64,000 nt of DNA, taken from positions 1 through 64,000 of the forward strand of contig JAFUYQ010000016.1 in the NCBI GenBank assembly GCA_017470485.1, given 5' to 3'. This DNA is from Synergistaceae bacterium (lineage in GTDB: Bacteria > Synergistota > Synergistia > Synergistales > Aminobacteriaceae). Below are positions 60,666 through 64,000 of this stretch, piece by piece (within the stretch, counting starts at the first letter, position 1; every line of letters begins with the position of its first letter). The notes below the pieces were generated by a model. That model was not told the DNA's origin and searched no databases. It saw only the letters and a program-made list of their open reading frames with translations. A program made the position numbers and the translations under genes.

Positions 60666-62162
60666 TTACTTTTTTTCTCTCTCTTTCTGACGCAGAACGC
60701 GCCGTAAAATTTTTCCTGTTGACGACAGCGGAAGCGACTCCACAAATTCAACGCTTCTCGGAACTTTGTAATGCGATAATCTTTCCTTGCAGAACTTCAC
60801 GAGTTCGCCCTCAGTTACTTCAGCACCTTCGGTCTTAATGACGTATGCTTTCGGGACTTCGCCGCTTATGTCATTGGGCATTCCCACGACAACGGCCATG
60901 TTGACTGCTGGGTGTTCGGCGAGTGTTGCCTCGACCTCCTGCGGATAGACGTTGAAGCCCCCGACTATGATAATGTCAGTAACGCGGTCGAGAATCTTAA
61001 TGTATCCGTCATTATCAATCTGAACGTAGTCGCCGGTGTTGAACCAGCCGTTAATGAATCGTTCTTTGTTGATTTCGTCAGCGTGGTAGTACCCTGATGT
61101 TACTGAAGACCCTCTGCACCATAAAACGCCCTCGCCGGGAATGCTCTGAAGTTCTCCTGCCTCGCTCCTCAGCTCAAGTTCAAAGCCCGGAAGCGCAGGG
61201 CCTACAGTGCCGAGTTTCCGCACGGAGGGTTTAGGGTTGACGGCCAGAACGGGCGAACACTCAGTGATTCCGTAGCCCTCGATTACAGGAACGCCGAACG
61301 CCGCCGTAACTCTTTCATCAATTTTGGGATTGTACCTGTCGCCGCCTGCTATCAGCAGTTTAATGCCCGATAATTTTTTGCCCTGACGTTCGAGAAGTGA
61401 TGTCGCGAAACCGAGCATTGTCGGAACGAGAAGCAGTACAGTCGGGTGAGTGGCCTCGATTGCCTTGATGACGTTCGACGGAGGCATGAACCCCGTAACG
61501 ATTACCTGAGTCGCTCCGAGAACGAACGGCAGTACACAGCATATTGTGAATCCGAAAGCGTGGAAGTTCGGAAGGACATTGAGAAGCGAGTCGCCGGGTG
61601 TAAGGTCTGGGACGTGTTCGAGGCAGGCGTTAATGTTAGCGAGAATGTTCTCATGAGTAAGTGGAACGGCTTTAGGGTCGCCTGTAGTGCCGGAGGTCGA
61701 GAAGATTACGGCCAGTGTTTTGTCGAAATCGTCTGAAGGCTGAATTATCCCTTTGAATCCCTCATTGCCTGAGAGTTTTTCATTCCCTAATCTCACGCAG
61801 GGCCATTTAGATTCGTTGAGGGCTGATTCGAGTTCGCCCTTCACGGATTCAGAGAGGACAACCGCAAAAGGCTTCAGCAAATCGAGCGTCTTCATCAGCG
61901 ATAACTGACCTGTTTTCTCATTGAGGGGGCAGAAAACTCCGCCGAGTCGCCAGACAGCGTGAATAAGCGCGAGCGTCATCGGTGAATTAGGCATTAGAAC
62001 GGCGAGCCTCTGACCTTCGGTGAAACCTGAAGCCCTCAGAAGTTCGGTGCATTCGTCCGAGAGCTGCTTAAACTGTCTGCGAGTTATCCATTTCTGAGCG
62101 AACCAGCAGCAATTTTCATCAGGTTTCGAGGCTAAATACTCATCAATAATTTTATCCAGCAT
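60666..62162 (-). CDS. AMP-forming acyl-CoA ligase (tandem copy 1)
   Basis: 498 residues with STSGTTGDPKAVPLTH, EGYGITECSP, DRVTDIIIVGGFNVYPQE and SSTGKILRRVLR. First gene of the tandem pair. The ATG has an AGAGGAG 10 bases upstream. Differences from copy 2 lie mainly in the middle, around the acyl-binding region (about 180-300), which may mean different substrates. Jag ends upstream with its own terminator. Confidence 0.88.
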   Translation of the reverse strand: MLDKIIDEYLASKPDENCCWFAQKWITRRQFKQLSDECTELLRASGFTEGQRLAVLMPNSPMTLALIHAVWRLGGVFCPLNEKTGQLSLMKTLDLLKPFAVVLSESVKGELESALNESKWPCVRLGNEKLSGNEGFKGIIQPSDDFDKTLAVIFSTSGTTGDPKAVPLTHENILANINACLEHVPDLTPGDSLLNVLPNFHAFGFTICCVLPFVLGATQVIVTGFMPPSNVIKAIEATHPTVLLLVPTMLGFATSLLERQGKKLSGIKLLIAGGDRYNPKIDERVTAAFGVPVIEGYGITECSPVLAVNPKPSVRKLGTVGPALPGFELELRSEAGELQSIPGEGVLWCRGSSVTSGYYHADEINKERFINGWFNTGDYVQIDNDGYIKILDRVTDIIIVGGFNVYPQEVEATLAEHPAVNMAVVVGMPNDISGEVPKAYVIKTEGAEVTEGELVKFCKERLSHYKVPRSVEFVESLPLSSTGKILRRVLRQKEREKK

Positions 62163-62216
62163 TTTTGAATTTCTCCTCTGATGCAGTCTTTGTACAAAAT
62201 TTTACCAATAACCGGC

Positions 62217-62249
62217 AAAAAAAATACCCTCAGTTTTTCTCTGAAGGTA
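62217..62249 (-). terminator. Rho-independent terminator after jag
   Basis: On the minus strand TACC-T-TCAG / CTGA-G-GGTA is followed by eight T. Confidence 0.82.
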
Positions 62250-62265
62250 CTTTGTTTTACGGTAC

Positions 62266-63036
62266 TTAGTCCCTGTCTTTGCGTCCTCTTCTTCTTGGGA
62301 ATCTTCTGCGTTCGGGGACATTTCTTATGCCTGTGCGCTCGGTCAGTTCTCTTTGAGCGCGCACTCTCATTGTTGCCGGGCCCGGAACTCTGAGTTCATC
62401 AGGTTCATACTTAGGGATAATTACGACTTTTCTGTTCGGCGATTCGCCCACTGATTCGGTGGTAACATCGCTTCTGCTTTTCAGCGTTGTGTGAATTACC
62501 CAGCGTTCCCACGAGGCCATAGGGTCGAGCCTTATGGGTTTTCCGTATTTAACGGCCTGACGTGCGGTAGCTTCAGCGAGTCTCTCAAGGCTCTTTGTTC
62601 TGCGTTCCCTGTAACCGCATGAGTCAATTTTTATTCTCGGCTCATTCTTGGGATCTCTCAGTGCCAGATTAACGATGTACTCCATTCCCTTCAGAGCGTC
62701 GCCGTAACGCCCCACGAAGTAATCAAGTGCCTCATCGCCCTGAACATCGAGCATGTTCCGTTCTGTCTCTGAAGGTACTGAATGGGCGTTGATGTCCATG
62801 CGTTTGAGTACCTCGTCAACGAACTCCTGACTCCTCATCATCAAATCGGGACGGCTCTGAGCGGTTATCTCGATTTTAGTTTTCTTTGCGCCGAAAAGCC
62901 CCAAGAATCCCTCGCGTTCAGTCCCAAGAACTTCGGCGTGTAACTCCTCAACCGGTATTTTCCACTGCTTAGAGACTTCGTTCAATGCTTCCTGAACGTC
63001 CGAAGCCTCTACGGTAATTTTTCTTTCCTGTATCAT
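62266..63036 (-). CDS. jag: Jag/KhpB RNA-binding protein (SpoIIIJ-associated)
   Basis: 256 residues. An N-terminal Jag domain (about 1-55, EREGFLGLFGAKKTKIEI), a KH domain (about 85-150) and an R3H domain (about 150-215) are followed by an Arg-rich tail (VPERRRFPRRRGRKDRD). It binds RNA and affects cell division and envelope genes (known from Gram-positives). The ATG overlaps the yidC stop by 4 bases; the yidC-jag pair is conserved. Confidence 0.92.
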   Translation of the reverse strand: MIQERKITVEASDVQEALNEVSKQWKIPVEELHAEVLGTEREGFLGLFGAKKTKIEITAQSRPDLMMRSQEFVDEVLKRMDINAHSVPSETERNMLDVQGDEALDYFVGRYGDALKGMEYIVNLALRDPKNEPRIKIDSCGYRERRTKSLERLAEATARQAVKYGKPIRLDPMASWERWVIHTTLKSRSDVTTESVGESPNRKVVIIPKYEPDELRVPGPATMRVRAQRELTERTGIRNVPERRRFPRRRGRKDRD

Positions 63037-63863
63037 TTCGATTTTGGTTTCTCCTTATAGAGAATTGGTTTCTGGCTCATTTCCTCAGAAGTTTTCTTTG
63101 AGACTCTCATCTGGTGAACTATCCCCATTAATGACGACACACCCCAGTACAATAGAACGCCTCCCGGAAGCCCGAAGCATATGAACGTCAGGAAAAGCGG
63201 CATAAACCAGTTCATCATTGCCATCTGCGAGTTCCCTGCGCTCGATAAATGCTGCTGAAGCCACGTAAGATATGCTATCAGTATCAGAAGTATGAAATTG
63301 AATATCCATGTTCCCAAGTGCGAGAAAAGCAATCCGAGATTAGTGAACGATGAAAGGAATACCATCACGAATCCTAACTGTTCGTCAGGGATTCTCACGC
63401 CTGCCTCGTCAACAAGGTTCAATGCGTTCGCCACTGTCGTCAGGACGCTTCCGCCGAGATTAACGCCGAGAAATGTTACGTCCGTGAATGCCTCAGTTTT
63501 CGTGAGGTCATAGAGTACGCCGTAAAGCAGTATGAAAATCGGAAGCTGTATTATCAGGGGAAGACAGCCGCTTGCCGGGTTGACTTTGTTGTCCTTGTAG
63601 AGAGCCATAGTTTCCTGATTGAGTTTGTCTTTGTCATCGGCGTACTTTTCCTGAAGGACTTTCAGCTGAGGCTGTAACTTCTGCATTTTCTGCATACTTG
63701 ACATCTGCTTTGCCGTCAGAGGGTGCATGAGAAGCCTTACAAGAAGCGTCAGGGCAATTATTGCCAAGCCCCACGCAAAATTAGTGCCGATTCCGATTCC
63801 TGTGATAGCGTTGTGAATCATTTGCAGAAGTCCGAGTAATAGACTTTTAGCCTGCTCCCACAT
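63033..63863 (-). CDS. yidC: Membrane protein insertase YidC (Oxa1 type)
   Basis: 276 residues, the short form without the large periplasmic domain of E. coli YidC. The five core helices and the hydrophilic hairpin (QLKVLQEKYADDKDKLNQET) are visible, and the conserved Arg in LTLLVRLLMHPLT lies in the inner cavity. It inserts proteins with or without SecYEG. GAGGTGA precedes the ATG. It sits between yidD and jag. Confidence 0.93.
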   Translation of the reverse strand: MWEQAKSLLLGLLQMIHNAITGIGIGTNFAWGLAIIALTLLVRLLMHPLTAKQMSSMQKMQKLQPQLKVLQEKYADDKDKLNQETMALYKDNKVNPASGCLPLIIQLPIFILLYGVLYDLTKTEAFTDVTFLGVNLGGSVLTTVANALNLVDEAGVRIPDEQLGFVMVFLSSFTNLGLLFSHLGTWIFNFILLILIAYLTWLQQHLSSAGNSQMAMMNWFMPLFLTFICFGLPGGVLLYWGVSSLMGIVHQMRVSKKTSEEMSQKPILYKEKPKSK

Positions 63864-63881
63864 TATTAATTCTTCACCTCG

Positions 63882-64000
63882 TTAAAATTTTTTAGGCGGA
63901 AGGTCGACTCCGCCGTCGTTCCAAGCTCCGCACTTCATGAGTCTTTTCACCGTCAGGGCAGTTCCTTTTAGGAAGCCCCATTCCTGATAGACGCTCAGGG
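63882..64000 (-). CDS. yidD: YidD insertion-efficiency factor, C-terminal part (cut by window edge)
   Basis: The last 38 codons are visible on the minus strand, ending LPPKKF. They show FLKGTALTVKRLMKCGAWNDGG, matching the YidD pattern of a kGt..kRL.kC.pw..GG.D signature (shown here as KRLMKCGAW). YidD lies between rnpA and yidC in most bacteria, so rnpA and rpmH are expected just beyond the edge. The gap to yidC is 18 bases. Confidence 0.85.
   Translation of the reverse strand, partial: LSVYQEWGFLKGTALTVKRLMKCGAWNDGGVDLPPKKF

Overview
The window reads as a chromosomal segment of a diderm (Gram-negative-type) anaerobic bacterium. Supporting signs are a CsgG-like secretion-channel protein, a large bacterial alpha-2-macroglobulin, DegP, SPOR and MltG proteins, an oxygen-independent HemW, an aldo/keto reductase with two ferredoxin-like clusters, and oxygen-independent haem/corrin genes with a CobA-HemD fusion. 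The division-cluster order (mltG, ftsK, murC, murB, ftsQ-like, ftsA, ftsZ, SPOR, folC) and the frequent TTG starts make Synergistota my best guess. That is inference from gene content and no marker gene was compared. Base composition is close to 50% GC, apart from an AT-rich transposase fragment at the left edge.

Layout. 0-0.5 kb: cut end of an IS630-type transposase and an orphan type IV pilin-like gene. 0.5-7.7 kb: cheV, the alpha-2-macroglobulin and a tail-anchored helical protein. 7.8-12.2 kb: hemC, cobA-hemD, an exported esterase and a CsgG-like lipid-free exported protein. 12.2-16 kb (minus): prmA, mtaB, a short Hsp70-like ATPase and a MntA/HepT toxin-antitoxin pair whose toxin is frameshifted. 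16-18.7 kb: capA-like gene and a PTS EIICB. 18.8-30.6 kb: cell wall and division cluster, ending in folC and a small hydrolase. 30.7-34.1 kb: mgtE, a cation/proton antiporter, an unannotated promoter-terminator transcription unit with a 39-codon ORF, and the SRP RNA. 34.1-37 kb: hemW and lepA. 37-48 kb: a metabolic island (FGGY kinase, MatC-type carrier, DUF6282 hydrolase, aldo/keto reductase, LysR, second antiporter, ribokinase, alanine-type symporter, D-2-hydroxyacid dehydrogenase). 48-52 kb: degP, lgt and an acyl-CoA ligase. 52-54.3 kb: rlmB and gltX. 54.3-59.1 kb (minus): an MmeI-like single-chain restriction-modification enzyme followed by two tandem YafQ-type toxin-antitoxin modules and exonuclease III. 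59.2-62.2 kb: two tandem acyl-CoA ligases. 62.3-64 kb: yidD-yidC-jag, the usual rnpA-side neighbourhood.

How genes work together. mltG to ftsZ cover septal wall synthesis and Z-ring assembly. The striking point is that two nucleotide-hydrolysing partners in this cluster, FtsK and FtsA, have both lost key catalytic residues, while FtsZ, MurC and FolC keep theirs. hemC and cobA-hemD together take porphobilinogen to uroporphyrinogen III and precorrin-2. The 54-59 kb block looks like a defence and addiction island: one large restriction-modification gene, a duplicated toxin-antitoxin pair and a DNA-repair nuclease packed head to tail with overlaps.
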